A stretch of 63,965 nt of DNA from Prochlorococcus sp. AG-347-J19. Lineage in GTDB: Bacteria; Cyanobacteriota; Cyanobacteriia; PCC-6307; Cyanobiaceae. The notes beneath the pieces are model-generated. The model saw only the letters and a list, made by a program, of their open reading frames with translations, was not told the DNA's origin and did no database searches. The DNA is taken from the NCBI GenBank assembly GCA_003279015.1, contig QCBV01000009.1, positions 1 to 63,965 of the forward strand. The letters are read 5' to 3'. Shown piece by piece: positions 8,434-16,313 of the stretch (position 1 is the stretch's first letter; every line of letters starts with the position of its first letter). The translations under genes and the position numbers were made by a program.

Positions 8434-9327
8434 CTAAATTGCAAGATTTCTAAATCTTGTATATTGAGGCTCAAATAATAATTTGACCGTACCAACTGGC
8501 CCATTACTCTGTTTGGTAACAATGATTTCTGTTATACCTCTATCCTCAGTTTCAGGGTTATAGTATTCATCCCTATAAATAAAAGCTATCAAATCAGCTT
8601 TATTTTCAATTACTTCTGAGTCCCGAATATCACTGAGCATAGGCCTTTTGTTTAGTCTTGTTTCTAATTCTCTGTTTAATTGAGATGTAATTATTACCGG
8701 TACTTCAAGATTTATAGATAAATTTTTTAAATCGTTCAGGATTTTTGAAAGCTCATCTTCTCTAGAAATATTTTGACCTAAAGTCCTATCTTCTAATAGT
8801 TGAAGAAAATCAATAACTATTAAACCAAGATTTTTTTTATGATTATTTTTTACCTCCTCACAAAATTGGTAAATTTCTGAAACTTGTATCGTTGATTTAT
8901 CAATTAGATATATTGGGTTCTTACTATATAAATTTATTGCTTCTCCTAAAAATGGCCATTCATCCTGAGTTAATCTTCCTGTTCTAAGTCGACCAGATTC
9001 TATTCCAGTATCCATTGAAAGTAATCTATAAGAAAGCATTTTTTTGCTTGTCTCCAGAGAGAAAAAACATACTGGTAAATTATGAAATTGGCCTATATTT
9101 TTTGCAATATTTAATACAAAAGAGGTCTTACCCATTGCTGGACGTCCTCCAATAATATAAAGATTCCCTGAAGATAGTCCTTGAGTCATCGCATCTAAAT
9201 CATAAAAATTCATGGCTTTTCCAGCTTCTGAATTGCCAAGTGATCTTGATTCAATTTCTTCAAATACTTTGGTTAATAAACCATCTATTTTTGATTCATC
9301 AGTATTGAGTGATTTTTTGTTTTTCAT
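8434..9327 (-). CDS. DnaB-C-like RecA-fold ATPase lacking the DnaB N-terminal domain
   Basis: The 297-residue protein contains the DnaB helicase C-terminal domain only. It has Walker A GGRPAMGKTS (60-69), FFSLETS, Walker B LIVIDFLQLL (Asp173), VPVIITSQLNRELETR, and a terminal VKLLFEPQYTRF. The roughly 150-residue primase-interacting N-terminal domain of replicative DnaB is missing; only about 45 unrelated residues precede the core. It could be an element-encoded replication helicase or a RecA-like regulator. It is co-transcribed with the sigma-like, DUF1822-like and CHAT genes (28-31 bp gaps), so a role in that module is possible. Short DnaB-like ATPases are also plausible components of integrative elements. 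Confidence 0.85.
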   Translation of the reverse strand: MKNKKSLNTDESKIDGLLTKVFEEIESRSLGNSEAGKAMNFYDLDAMTQGLSSGNLYIIGGRPAMGKTSFVLNIAKNIGQFHNLPVCFFSLETSKKMLSYRLLSMDTGIESGRLRTGRLTQDEWPFLGEAINLYSKNPIYLIDKSTIQVSEIYQFCEEVKNNHKKNLGLIVIDFLQLLEDRTLGQNISREDELSKILNDLKNLSINLEVPVIITSQLNRELETRLNKRPMLSDIRDSEVIENKADLIAFIYRDEYYNPETEDRGITEIIVTKQSNGPVGTVKLLFEPQYTRFRNLAI

Positions 9328-9355
9328 CTTTAAAGTGCAAATTTTAAGTTAATTT

Positions 9356-9541
9356 TTACCCAAGCCATTCTCTAAACGAATAAAGAGTTGCTGGTATCCA
9401 AAATAAAAATAAATGTGGAATAAAAATGCAAGGAATTAATCCAATAATTAAACTAAAAGTAATTAAAAGAAAGTTATTTTTTTTGTAAGAGGTCTTTCTT
9501 TTTGAATATTCCTTTAAATATTCGTTAAATTCTTTTTTCAT
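9356..9541 (-). CDS. Small membrane protein, 61 residues
   Basis: After a basic, Lys/Tyr-rich N-terminus (about 23 residues), a hydrophobic stretch of about 30 residues (FLLITFSLIIGLIPCIF..FLFWIPATLYS) suggests one or two membrane spans. No family is recognised. It is the first gene of the ATPase/sigma-like/DUF1822/CHAT block, 28 bp before the ATPase. No motif copy lies directly upstream; expression may depend on read-through of the terminator at 9561-9586 from the promoter at 9964-9990. Confidence 0.55.
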   Translation of the reverse strand: MKKEFNEYLKEYSKRKTSYKKNNFLLITFSLIIGLIPCIFIPHLFLFWIPATLYSFREWLG

Positions 9542-9560
9542 GATTTTTATATATGAATTT

Positions 9561-9586
9561 TATTTTTAGGCTCCATTATTGGAGCC
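9561..9586 (-). terminator. Terminator or attenuator between the DUF4177-like gene and the CHAT block
   Basis: A GGCTCC / GGAGCC stem (9581-9586 with 9569-9574, loop of 6) is followed on the minus strand by TAAAAATAAAA. The T tract is poor, so termination is probably partial. That would let transcription reach the downstream block. Confidence 0.55.
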
Positions 9587-9596
9587 CTTTAAATAT

Positions 9597-9917
9597 TTAA
9601 TTAAGAGGTCGCTTGAAATTGTAATAGTGAAAAGTAACACCATTTGAAGAAACATCTTGATTAACTACATGACTTACTAATTCCCATCCTGCAGCACCCA
9701 GCTGATTAAGCATTTCGTGAAGAGTTGGAACAATCACATCATCACCAAAATTATTTCTCCAGGACCGTATTCTTTCTCCATCAATGTCTAAGAGATTTAT
9801 TTCTTGAGTAATTCCTCTGCCTTTGTAGTCAAGACGAATATGTTTATATTCATAAGTAGTTAAACCTTGAATATTCTTTTGATCATTAGGGATCAAATCT
9901 AAAGTTGAGTTTGTCAT
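9597..9917 (-). CDS. DUF4177-like small protein, 106 residues
   Basis: The layout fits small DUF4177-type proteins: an N-terminal strand YEYKHIRLDYKGRG, a middle segment with LHEMLNQLGAAGWELVSHVV, and a C-terminal strand HYYNFKRPL. Its function is unknown. No signal peptide is present. It is transcribed from a motif-type promoter (9964-9990) and is followed by a weak hairpin terminator, then by the operon that encodes the sigma-like protein. Confidence 0.6.
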   Translation of the reverse strand: MTNSTLDLIPNDQKNIQGLTTYEYKHIRLDYKGRGITQEINLLDIDGERIRSWRNNFGDDVIVPTLHEMLNQLGAAGWELVSHVVNQDVSSNGVTFHYYNFKRPLN

Positions 9918-9963
9918 AATTTAATTTGGTTGTTGAGCATTTTGCTCTTTACAAATACATATA

Positions 9964-9992
9964 ATTCTCAAATTTTTTTATGATTCCAAATT
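9964..9992 (-). promoter_or_regulatory. Island promoter-like motif, copy 5 (14-nt spacer, GAAT variant)
   Basis: AATTTGGAATCAT is followed by GAATTATAT. The spacing between GGAATC (9987-9982) and GAAT (9967-9964) is 14 rather than 15 nt. It lies 47 nt upstream of the ATG at 9917. It is the only copy deviating in spacing and in the fourth base of the downstream half. Confidence 0.6.
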
Positions 9993-10071
9993 ATTAGTTA
10001 TCTAATATTTAATAAATCTTTTTTAAAAATAGATACTCTATTAAAGTGTCAACTAAATAAAAAATTCCAAA

Positions 10072-10392
10072 ATGAATCTAAAAAATAATTTAATAAGTAA
10101 ATTAATAATTCTGCCTATATTTTTGTTTCACCCTAAGTTATCTGCAGAAAAGAATGAACTTGATTTGAGAAATTTTTATCATGCTCAAGGTTGGATACAT
10201 GCAACATGTTACTTTTATCAAGAAAATTTATTAAAAGCTATTCCTGCCTCTGAAATTATTGATATACAAATGAATAGGGTAATTAATAACTATCCTTATT
10301 ATCTTTTATCCAATAGCCTTAAAATTTTAGAGGATAAATTCCCATCATGCACAAAGGAATTATTTCTTAAAGAACAATATTTAAATAATTAA
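10072..10392 (+). CDS. Small exported hypothetical protein, 106 residues
   Basis: This is the only confident plus-strand gene of the island. The N-terminus (KLIILPIFLFHPKLSAEK) looks like a signal peptide with an SA-type cleavage site near residue 25. The mature part has two cysteines (ATCYFY and PSCTKE) that could form a disulfide. No family is recognised. It is divergent from the DUF4177-like gene and converges on the second CHAT gene. No copy of the island motif lies on its strand upstream, so it is probably regulated differently. Confidence 0.6.
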   Translation: MNLKNNLISKLIILPIFLFHPKLSAEKNELDLRNFYHAQGWIHATCYFYQENLLKAIPASEIIDIQMNRVINNYPYYLLSNSLKILEDKFPSCTKELFLKEQYLNN

Positions 10393-10478
10393 ATAAAATT
10401 TTGCACAATTTTAAAATATATATTTCTTAATTCTTTTTCTATTATTAGGGATTTAGTGAGTTAATTTATTTAATTGAA

Positions 10479-13400
10479 TTACCAATTAATTGGTCTCCAA
10501 TCTCCATTTAATTGAAATGCAGCCCATACATTTGGATGTTGCCAAGCTTTAATAGGATGCTCTCTAAATTCTTTTTGAGTATTTGATAATGCTTTTGATC
10601 TGCTCTCTCCTGATTTAAGTTTTAAATAAAAACTTTCCATAAATTCTGCGGTTGCCTTATCATCCACTTCCCAGAGCGAAAGTAAGCTTGATCTTGCACC
10701 TGCAACTGCAATTGCTCTTTTAAGTCCGTAAACTCCTTCCCCAGATTGCAGATCACCCTGACCTGATTCACAACCAGAAACGACTACTAATTCTGTGCCA
10801 TTCCAATTTAATTTACTTACCTCTAGAGCAGTAAGATATCCGTCGTCCTTTAAATTTTTATCAGGATAGTTTGCTCCTGCTAAAACTATTCCACTTCTTA
10901 ATAATGGATTTTCTATTCTTTTATTGTTGGTTATGGAATTTGAAAATATATTTTCTGAAAATAAATTATCATCTTTATTATCACCGATGTAAAAAGAATG
11001 GGTCGCAATATGAAGGATTTTTGGAGATTCTTCCATTTGAATATTTAAAGCAGATGCTTCATTCTCTAGGAATAATTTGGCATTAGTAATTTTTGATATG
11101 ATATCTGCTTCTTTTTTTGTTCCTGGTAAGGAAAGCCAGATTCGATTTTTTTGATCAAATGATCTTTTTTGTACATTAAAGTTTTTTGATGTTAACTCTT
11201 TTCTGCTATTGCTTGAGTTTTCCCCAGATAAGTTGAAATTTGGATTTGCAACAACTATTGATTGTTTATTACTTAAATTCTTTTCTTTATTTAAAGTTAT
11301 AAGTTCTCTTCCAGTGGTTAGAAATCTTAGTTTAAAAATATCTCCCAATAAATCTGTTTTATTAAAGCTTCCAATTGCAGCAAATGGCACTTTATTTAGT
11401 TCACTATCAGGGGAAATAAATAAGGTTTTTTTATTTTTAATATATTTCTCTAGGGGCTTGATAATTTTTGAACCTAATTCATTCCAGATATCTTGTGCAT
11501 CAATTAAAGATTGTTCAGAGGAAACTAAGCCAAGAGATATTAACTGATCGATTTCAGCCGCCTTACCTAAATCTACGCTTTCTACCTTGTTATTTGGAAA
11601 TAATATAAGAGCTTGATACTTGGCCTCTCCCCAAGTAGTCTCGTCCATACTTTGATCAGGATCGATAAAAATATAAGGTCTATATTTTTGAAATTCAATA
11701 AGTACTGCATCTTCAGGTATTTCTTTTGATATGTCATTCAAGCTGTATATTTTTGATTTTAGTTGTGGAAGTGATTTATATAATGCCAACTCTAATTTTT
11801 CTTTTTCAAGTTTCAATTTATCCAGAGATTTTTTATTATCTTGATTTGTTGAAGATAGCTGATTTGTTAAGTCTTTAATCTTTTGCATTAGTTCTTTATC
11901 AGAACCTTTTAGGCTGGCTAATGTGATTTGTTTTTTTTCAATATCCTCTAGTAATCCATGTCTATTTAATCTCGCAAATAATGCTAGATTCTTGCCTTGT
12001 GGATCAATATCCGTAGCTGTAAATATTGCTTGGTATGAAATTCCTAATGTCTTAATAAACTGGTTCCTTTTTGAAATTGGCAAGAATGGAATTTGATCTT
12101 GAATATATTTAAATTGAATGCCTAAACTTCTTCTAAGGTAGTAATCAGTTTTTTTGTAATTTTTTTCATTAAAATAAACCATCGCAACATTCAGTAGAGG
12201 TTGTATAAGATAATGACTTTCATCCCCAAAAATTTCTTCATATCCCTTTAAAGCCTGCTCATGATAAATTTTTGCTTCATCATTTTTCTTGTCCCACCAA
12301 TATGCGTAACCAAGCATTTCTGATAAAAGATAGTCTGGTTTGGCGAGTTTATTTTCCTTAAGATGCCTATCATATAGACGTTGCAAAATTTTCTGTGCTT
12401 TAGAATAATTTTTTTCTTTAAATGCTATTTGAGAGCGAATAATTTGGCCATCTAAAGATCTGAATTTAAAAAGTTTCTTTGCCTCTTTAAAATCTTTTGA
12501 ATCATAGATAAGAATATTAGCTAAATATTTTTTGCACTCTATTGTGTTAAAGGAATCTATTAAATTAAATCTTTCAGATTCAAATAAACATTTATTTAAG
12601 CTTTTCTTGGCTTTATCATTATCACCAATAGATCCATAATATAGAGCTTCTTTGTAAAACAAATCTAAATAATCATCATTTTTATTTATGATTTTTTTAG
12701 ATATTGATTTCCCTTTTTTTATTAAGGGCAGAATTTCTTGATAGATTCCATTTGATAGATAGGTTCCAGTTAAATTATTAATAGTTGATAATATTTCTTG
12801 ATCATCGCCAACATCAAAAACTCTTTTATAGTCTGAAACTGCACCCTCTATATCACCAAGCTGTCCTTTTATTATTGCTCTGCTATTGAAACTAAATGCA
12901 TGATATGGGTCAATTTCAATTGCTCTAGAATGATCAATTAATGCTCCTTTGAGATCATTAATTTTAGTTTTGTAGAAGCCCCTAGAATTAAGTGCATAAA
13001 CATTTGGTTTTATTTTAATAGCTTTATCAAGGTCTTTTATCGCTGAAATAAAATCACCAATTTTATAATAGAAATAAGCTCTTCTTTCATATGCTTGATG
13101 GTCTTTATTATTTAGGGTTAATAACTTGGTAAGGTCCTCAATAGCGCCTGTCATATTATCTAATTCACTCTTAGATAAAGATCTATAAAAAAATGCGTCT
13201 TCGCGTTTTGGGTTTAATTTAATTACCTCTGAAAAGTCTTCAATCGCTCCCTTGTTATCTTCAATTAAAAATTTGGTATAGGCTTTGAAAAAATATGCAT
13301 CCTCATACTTTGGATTAATATTTATCGCAGATATATAATCTGAAATTGCACCCTCATAATCCTTTAATCTTCTTTTGGCCTGACCTCTGTTGAAGTAGGC

Positions 13401-14105
13401 AGAATCATCATCGGGATATAATTTTAAAAGTTTTGAATAATCTTCTACAGCTCCATTGAGATCATTTAATTCCGCTTTGAGAAAACCTCTGTAGAAAAAT
13501 GCATCCTCATACTTTGGATTAATATTTATCGCAGAATTATAATCTGAAATTGCACCCTCATAATCCTTTAATCTTCTTTTGGCCTGACCTCTGTTGAAGT
13601 AGGCAGAAGCATCATTAGGAGCTAATTCTATAAGCTTTGAATAATCATCTACAGCTCCATTAAGATCATTTAATTCTGCTTTTAGAAAACCTCTGAAGAA
13701 GTAAGCATCTTCGTAATTTGGATTAATATTTATCGCAGAATTATAATCTGAAATTGCATCTTTAAAGTTCCCATTTTTTTTATGGGAATAACCGCGTCTG
13801 AAAAAAGTTTTTTCCCAGGGATTTGGATTTAATTCAATAGCTTTTGAATAATCATCAATAGCACCTAAATAATCGCCAAGATATTCTTTACTTAGTCCTC
13901 TATTATGAAATGCTTCCCAACTTCCCGGGTTTGATTTTATATAGTTGTTAAAGTCACTTAAAGCATCTGAATATTTTTTGTTAGTGAAATTATCTTTGCC
14001 GCTTTCAAAAAAAGATTCCTTGGTTTCCGCTTCAAGAGCTTTAAAACTGAAAATATTTGCAGGACTGGAAATGAATAAAAATAATAATAAAAGATACTTA
14101 GTCAT
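10479..14105 (-). CDS. Second exported TPR-CHAT caspase-like protease (1,208 residues)
   Basis: A signal peptide (MTKYLLLLFLFISSPANIFS) is followed by about eleven 34-residue TPRs (residues 30-430, consensus A-x3-RG-x-A-K-x7-GAI-x-DY), then an irregular helical region, then a C-terminal CHAT domain. The catalytic residues are intact: His1036 in IATHSFY and Cys1112 in SGCESGQG. The CHAT domain is strikingly similar to the one at 2072-5896 (shared GEGVYGLKRAIAVAGARSSL and a GDWRPI ending). The TPR arrays are of different classes: 34-residue here, 42-residue there. It lies 5 bp behind the zinc peptidase gene, so the two are surely co-transcribed. Two adjacent TPR pairs are nearly identical in DNA. 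Confidence 0.9.
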   Translation of the reverse strand: MTKYLLLLFLFISSPANIFSFKALEAETKESFFESGKDNFTNKKYSDALSDFNNYIKSNPGSWEAFHNRGLSKEYLGDYLGAIDDYSKAIELNPNPWEKTFFRRGYSHKKNGNFKDAISDYNSAININPNYEDAYFFRGFLKAELNDLNGAVDDYSKLIELAPNDASAYFNRGQAKRRLKDYEGAISDYNSAININPKYEDAFFYRGFLKAELNDLNGAVEDYSKLLKLYPDDDSAYFNRGQAKRRLKDYEGAISDYISAININPKYEDAYFFKAYTKFLIEDNKGAIEDFSEVIKLNPKREDAFFYRSLSKSELDNMTGAIEDLTKLLTLNNKDHQAYERRAYFYYKIGDFISAIKDLDKAIKIKPNVYALNSRGFYKTKINDLKGALIDHSRAIEIDPYHAFSFNSRAIIKGQLGDIEGAVSDYKRVFDVGDDQEILSTINNLTGTYLSNGIYQEILPLIKKGKSISKKIINKNDDYLDLFYKEALYYGSIGDNDKAKKSLNKCLFESERFNLIDSFNTIECKKYLANILIYDSKDFKEAKKLFKFRSLDGQIIRSQIAFKEKNYSKAQKILQRLYDRHLKENKLAKPDYLLSEMLGYAYWWDKKNDEAKIYHEQALKGYEEIFGDESHYLIQPLLNVAMVYFNEKNYKKTDYYLRRSLGIQFKYIQDQIPFLPISKRNQFIKTLGISYQAIFTATDIDPQGKNLALFARLNRHGLLEDIEKKQITLASLKGSDKELMQKIKDLTNQLSSTNQDNKKSLDKLKLEKEKLELALYKSLPQLKSKIYSLNDISKEIPEDAVLIEFQKYRPYIFIDPDQSMDETTWGEAKYQALILFPNNKVESVDLGKAAEIDQLISLGLVSSEQSLIDAQDIWNELGSKIIKPLEKYIKNKKTLFISPDSELNKVPFAAIGSFNKTDLLGDIFKLRFLTTGRELITLNKEKNLSNKQSIVVANPNFNLSGENSSNSRKELTSKNFNVQKRSFDQKNRIWLSLPGTKKEADIISKITNAKLFLENEASALNIQMEESPKILHIATHSFYIGDNKDDNLFSENIFSNSITNNKRIENPLLRSGIVLAGANYPDKNLKDDGYLTALEVSKLNWNGTELVVVSGCESGQGDLQSGEGVYGLKRAIAVAGARSSLLSLWEVDDKATAEFMESFYLKLKSGESRSKALSNTQKEFREHPIKAWQHPNVWAAFQLNGDWRPINW
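13296..13404 (-). repeat. Near-identical internal repeat, unit A (204-bp period)
   Basis: About 109 bp are identical to 13500-13608 apart from a few mismatches. The offset is 204 bp, exactly two 34-codon TPRs. A shorter third match begins near 13712. This indicates a recent in-frame duplication or gene conversion of a TPR pair. Confidence 0.8.
13500..13608 (-). repeat. Near-identical internal repeat, unit B
   Basis: This is the partner of 13296-13404, at an offset of 204 bp (68 codons). It encodes a TPR stretch including INPKYEDAFFYRGF, compared with INPKYEDAYFFKAY in the partner unit. Confidence 0.8.
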
Positions 14106-14110
14106 TCATT

Positions 14111-14872
14111 TCAGAATCTGAATCTTGTATCAACTTTTGAGGTTTTTAGATTTATGCCCAGAAGACCGGAAGCATCTTTTTTGTATGGTGAGGATTCAAG
14201 ATCGACTGATTTACCAGATCCCCTTGTTCTTGTGAATGCTTTATAAAGAGGATCATCTATATCTCCCTTAACTAATTTTTCTATGGAAGCGTAGGAACAA
14301 TCAGCATCAACTCTCCCCATCCCTGATAAAAGTGCATAGGTTCTTTGAGCTCCCGTTCCATGAGTTTTATCTCCTATTGAATAAGCAACAGATGACATTT
14401 CCAGAATATTTTCTCTGGTGACTCCTAATTCTTTATTTCCTTTTTGAATAAAATAACCTGCAAGACAATCAGCCTGAAGTTCATGATTGGGATCCTGTAA
14501 TCTTATCTCCAGGGCATTTTGCAAGGCATGGGCGAATTCATGAGCGACTACATATGCAACGCTGGAGTTTCCGAAAGCCTTTATAAAAGTTTTAAGTTGA
14601 ACAGGGTCAAGAACTATTGTGTGATCGGGTGGGCAATAATAAGATCCGGCGACATCAAACCCCTCATTTGAGCCTTGACATCCTCCACCAAATAATCTCG
14701 TTCCACTTGGCACCGTAATTACTTGAGGAGGAAACCAATTCTTCAGATTCTCATCATCATTCCATGTCTTAATTAAATAAACTGTTGTTTTTTCAATTAA
14801 ATCTGGAATGTTGGAAGCTTTTGCTTCATAGGGAAAAATTAAAATAAATATTGCTATAAGTAACTTCATCAA
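14111..14872 (-). CDS. Exported zinc metallopeptidase, YpfJ-like neutral peptidase family
   Basis: The 253-residue protein starts with a signal peptide (MMKLLIAIFILIFPYEAKAS). The zincin motif is AHEFAHALQ with His111, Glu112 and His115; the third ligand region is HELQADCLAG, with Glu131/Asp135. This matches the putative neutral zinc metallopeptidase family (PF04228 type). Four further cysteines (GGGCQGS, SYYCPPD, ADC, ADCSY) suggest disulfides outside the cytoplasm. It is directly followed by the CHAT gene (5 bp), giving a cell-envelope module with a metallo- and a cysteine peptidase. An RBS-like GGAGG lies just upstream of the start codon. Confidence 0.85.
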   Translation of the reverse strand: MMKLLIAIFILIFPYEAKASNIPDLIEKTTVYLIKTWNDDENLKNWFPPQVITVPSGTRLFGGGCQGSNEGFDVAGSYYCPPDHTIVLDPVQLKTFIKAFGNSSVAYVVAHEFAHALQNALEIRLQDPNHELQADCLAGYFIQKGNKELGVTRENILEMSSVAYSIGDKTHGTGAQRTYALLSGMGRVDADCSYASIEKLVKGDIDDPLYKAFTRTRGSGKSVDLESSPYKKDASGLLGINLKTSKVDTRFRF

Positions 14873-15051
14873 GGAGGCAAAGCATTGCTCTTTATATTAG
14901 TTATTTAATTTTTTGAGTTGTAAGAAATTAAGAAATCATAATAATAGATAAGATCAATTGATTAAATTAGTTTTAATTTGGGAAAAATTCTTCTCTCCCT
15001 TTAATACGACTTATCAACTATTTATTCCCCCCAGAGGGTTTTAAATCCTTC

Positions 15052-15234
15052 TTAGTAAGGATCAAAACATTGCCAAACTGGTACACCTAAACTCGTTGTG
15101 CCCATCTGATAGCAATTTAATAAATCTGGATTTGTCCAGGAAACAATTTGATAACCTCGTCCTGCCATTGCTGCAGTTGGTACTAGAAGGGATAATCCAA
15201 GAAATACACAAATAGAAAATAATGTTTTTTTCAT
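15052..15234 (-). CDS. Small secreted peptide (60 residues, about 36 mature)
   Basis: The start is the ATG at 15234 (MKKTLFSICVFLG..), not the in-frame one nine codons earlier, which precedes a longer hydrophobic run. The signal peptide ends TAAMA-G, leaving a mature peptide with two cysteines (NCYQMG and WQCFDPY) that could pair. No family is recognised. A motif-type promoter lies at 15271-15298, and the zinc peptidase and CHAT genes follow on the same strand about 180 bp later with no strong terminator between. It may be a substrate or signal for these peptidases; that is only inference. Confidence 0.6.
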   Translation of the reverse strand: MKKTLFSICVFLGLSLLVPTAAMAGRGYQIVSWTNPDLLNCYQMGTTSLGVPVWQCFDPY

Positions 15235-15270
15235 TTTTAAAAACCATATGAAAAGGTACATTCAGATATA

Positions 15271-15300
15271 GTTCCCAAATTAAATTGCTGATTCCAAAAA
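15271..15300 (-). promoter_or_regulatory. Island promoter-like motif, copy 6
   Basis: TTTTTGGAATCAG is followed by GAACTATAT, with 15 nt between GGAATC (15295-15290) and GAAC (15274-15271). It lies 37 nt upstream of the ATG at 15234. Confidence 0.7.
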
Positions 15301-15344
15301 AGATATATTCTTATCAATTCAAGAAAGATATATTTCCTAAGTTA

Positions 15345-16313
15345 TTAAAGTAAAGATAATTCATAGTGACTATATCTCATCAACATTTTTATATCTCTAT
15401 GACCACTGCATGCACTTATTTCAAGAGCATTCATTCCACTACTCCACATTCTGCTTATGGCAATATGCCTTAAGTCATGAAATCTGAGAGTTTGAAGCCC
15501 GGCCCTTTTTCTGGCTTTATCGAATCCATTTCTCGCAGCCCCTTTTGATAGTTCTATGACCTTCCCATTTCTCTCATTTGATTCCTCAAGAATCTTTTCC
15601 GCCTGTTCAGGGAGAGGAACAAGCCTCATTACAGATGCATTATCTGTGGCGGCACAATTCTTTCTATATATATAGATTATTCTTTTCTTGAGATCTATAT
15701 TGCTCCAGTTCAGGCTCAGAAGTTCGGAGCGGCGGAAGCCAGTTGCCAGTGCAAGCTTTGTGAGTCTCAGATGATTTTTATTGGACATCTGAGACAGTTC
15801 ATATAAAAGTCTTTTCTCGTCCTGATCAGTGAAAAATGGAGTTCTGGCATCTCCTGTCCCTCTCACTCTCAGATGCCTTGCGGGGTTATCTTTTATTTCC
15901 GCTCCTCTCTCATCCTTTGCCCAGTCGATCAGTACTCTCAATATCCTCAGTTCCCGCATAACTGTATTTGGTTTGACCTTCAGTAATCGTTCATCTCGCC
16001 AGACCGCAAAGTGCTTTATCTGCAGATCGCTTAGTGGAATATCTCCAAGCCAGCTTTCTGCCGTCACCCTGAGGGGATATTTTTCATTCTCCGCACTGCG
16101 GTGCAGCAGCAGCGGACCATTTATATAGTCATTGATTGCCTCTCCCAGGGTGACGGGGATGTCATTTAAAACCCTTTTTGTTCTCTCTTCCACTGCATCT
16201 GCCCAAGATTCAGCCAGATCTCTGGAAAAAAAATTTCTGGACCTCGGGCCTACATAATTCTTCCTTCTGATAAGGACCTGCCAGCCGCTGCCGCTTCTTC
16301 TGATTGTTGCCAT
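15345..16313 (-). CDS. Tyrosine recombinase / integrase
   Basis: The protein is 322 residues from the preferred start MATIRRSGSGW at 16313; an in-frame upstream ATG at 16340 would add nine residues. The C-terminal catalytic domain shows GFRRSELLSL (first Arg), HDLRHIAIS (His and second Arg), SGHRDIKMLMRY (His) and the nucleophile Tyr in YSHYE near the C-terminus. It is a phage-integrase/XerC-type enzyme. The gene begins about 140 bp past the 3' end of tRNA-Thr and runs in the same direction, the standard layout for tRNA-targeted elements. Its GC content is visibly far higher than that of the surrounding DNA. No excisionase gene is evident nearby. Confidence 0.9.
   Translation of the reverse strand: MATIRRSGSGWQVLIRRKNYVGPRSRNFFSRDLAESWADAVEERTKRVLNDIPVTLGEAINDYINGPLLLHRSAENEKYPLRVTAESWLGDIPLSDLQIKHFAVWRDERLLKVKPNTVMRELRILRVLIDWAKDERGAEIKDNPARHLRVRGTGDARTPFFTDQDEKRLLYELSQMSNKNHLRLTKLALATGFRRSELLSLNWSNIDLKKRIIYIYRKNCAATDNASVMRLVPLPEQAEKILEESNERNGKVIELSKGAARNGFDKARKRAGLQTLRFHDLRHIAISRMWSSGMNALEISACSGHRDIKMLMRYSHYELSLL

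Noticed and set aside
10394-10414. AAAATT/AATTTT palindrome as a terminator between the 106-residue gene and the second CHAT gene
   Set aside because: The stem is only six A/T pairs and could be chance in such AT-rich DNA.
15829-16128. 99-residue plus-strand frame opposite the integrase
   Set aside because: Arises from the GC-rich codons of the integrase on the other strand; no family resemblance.
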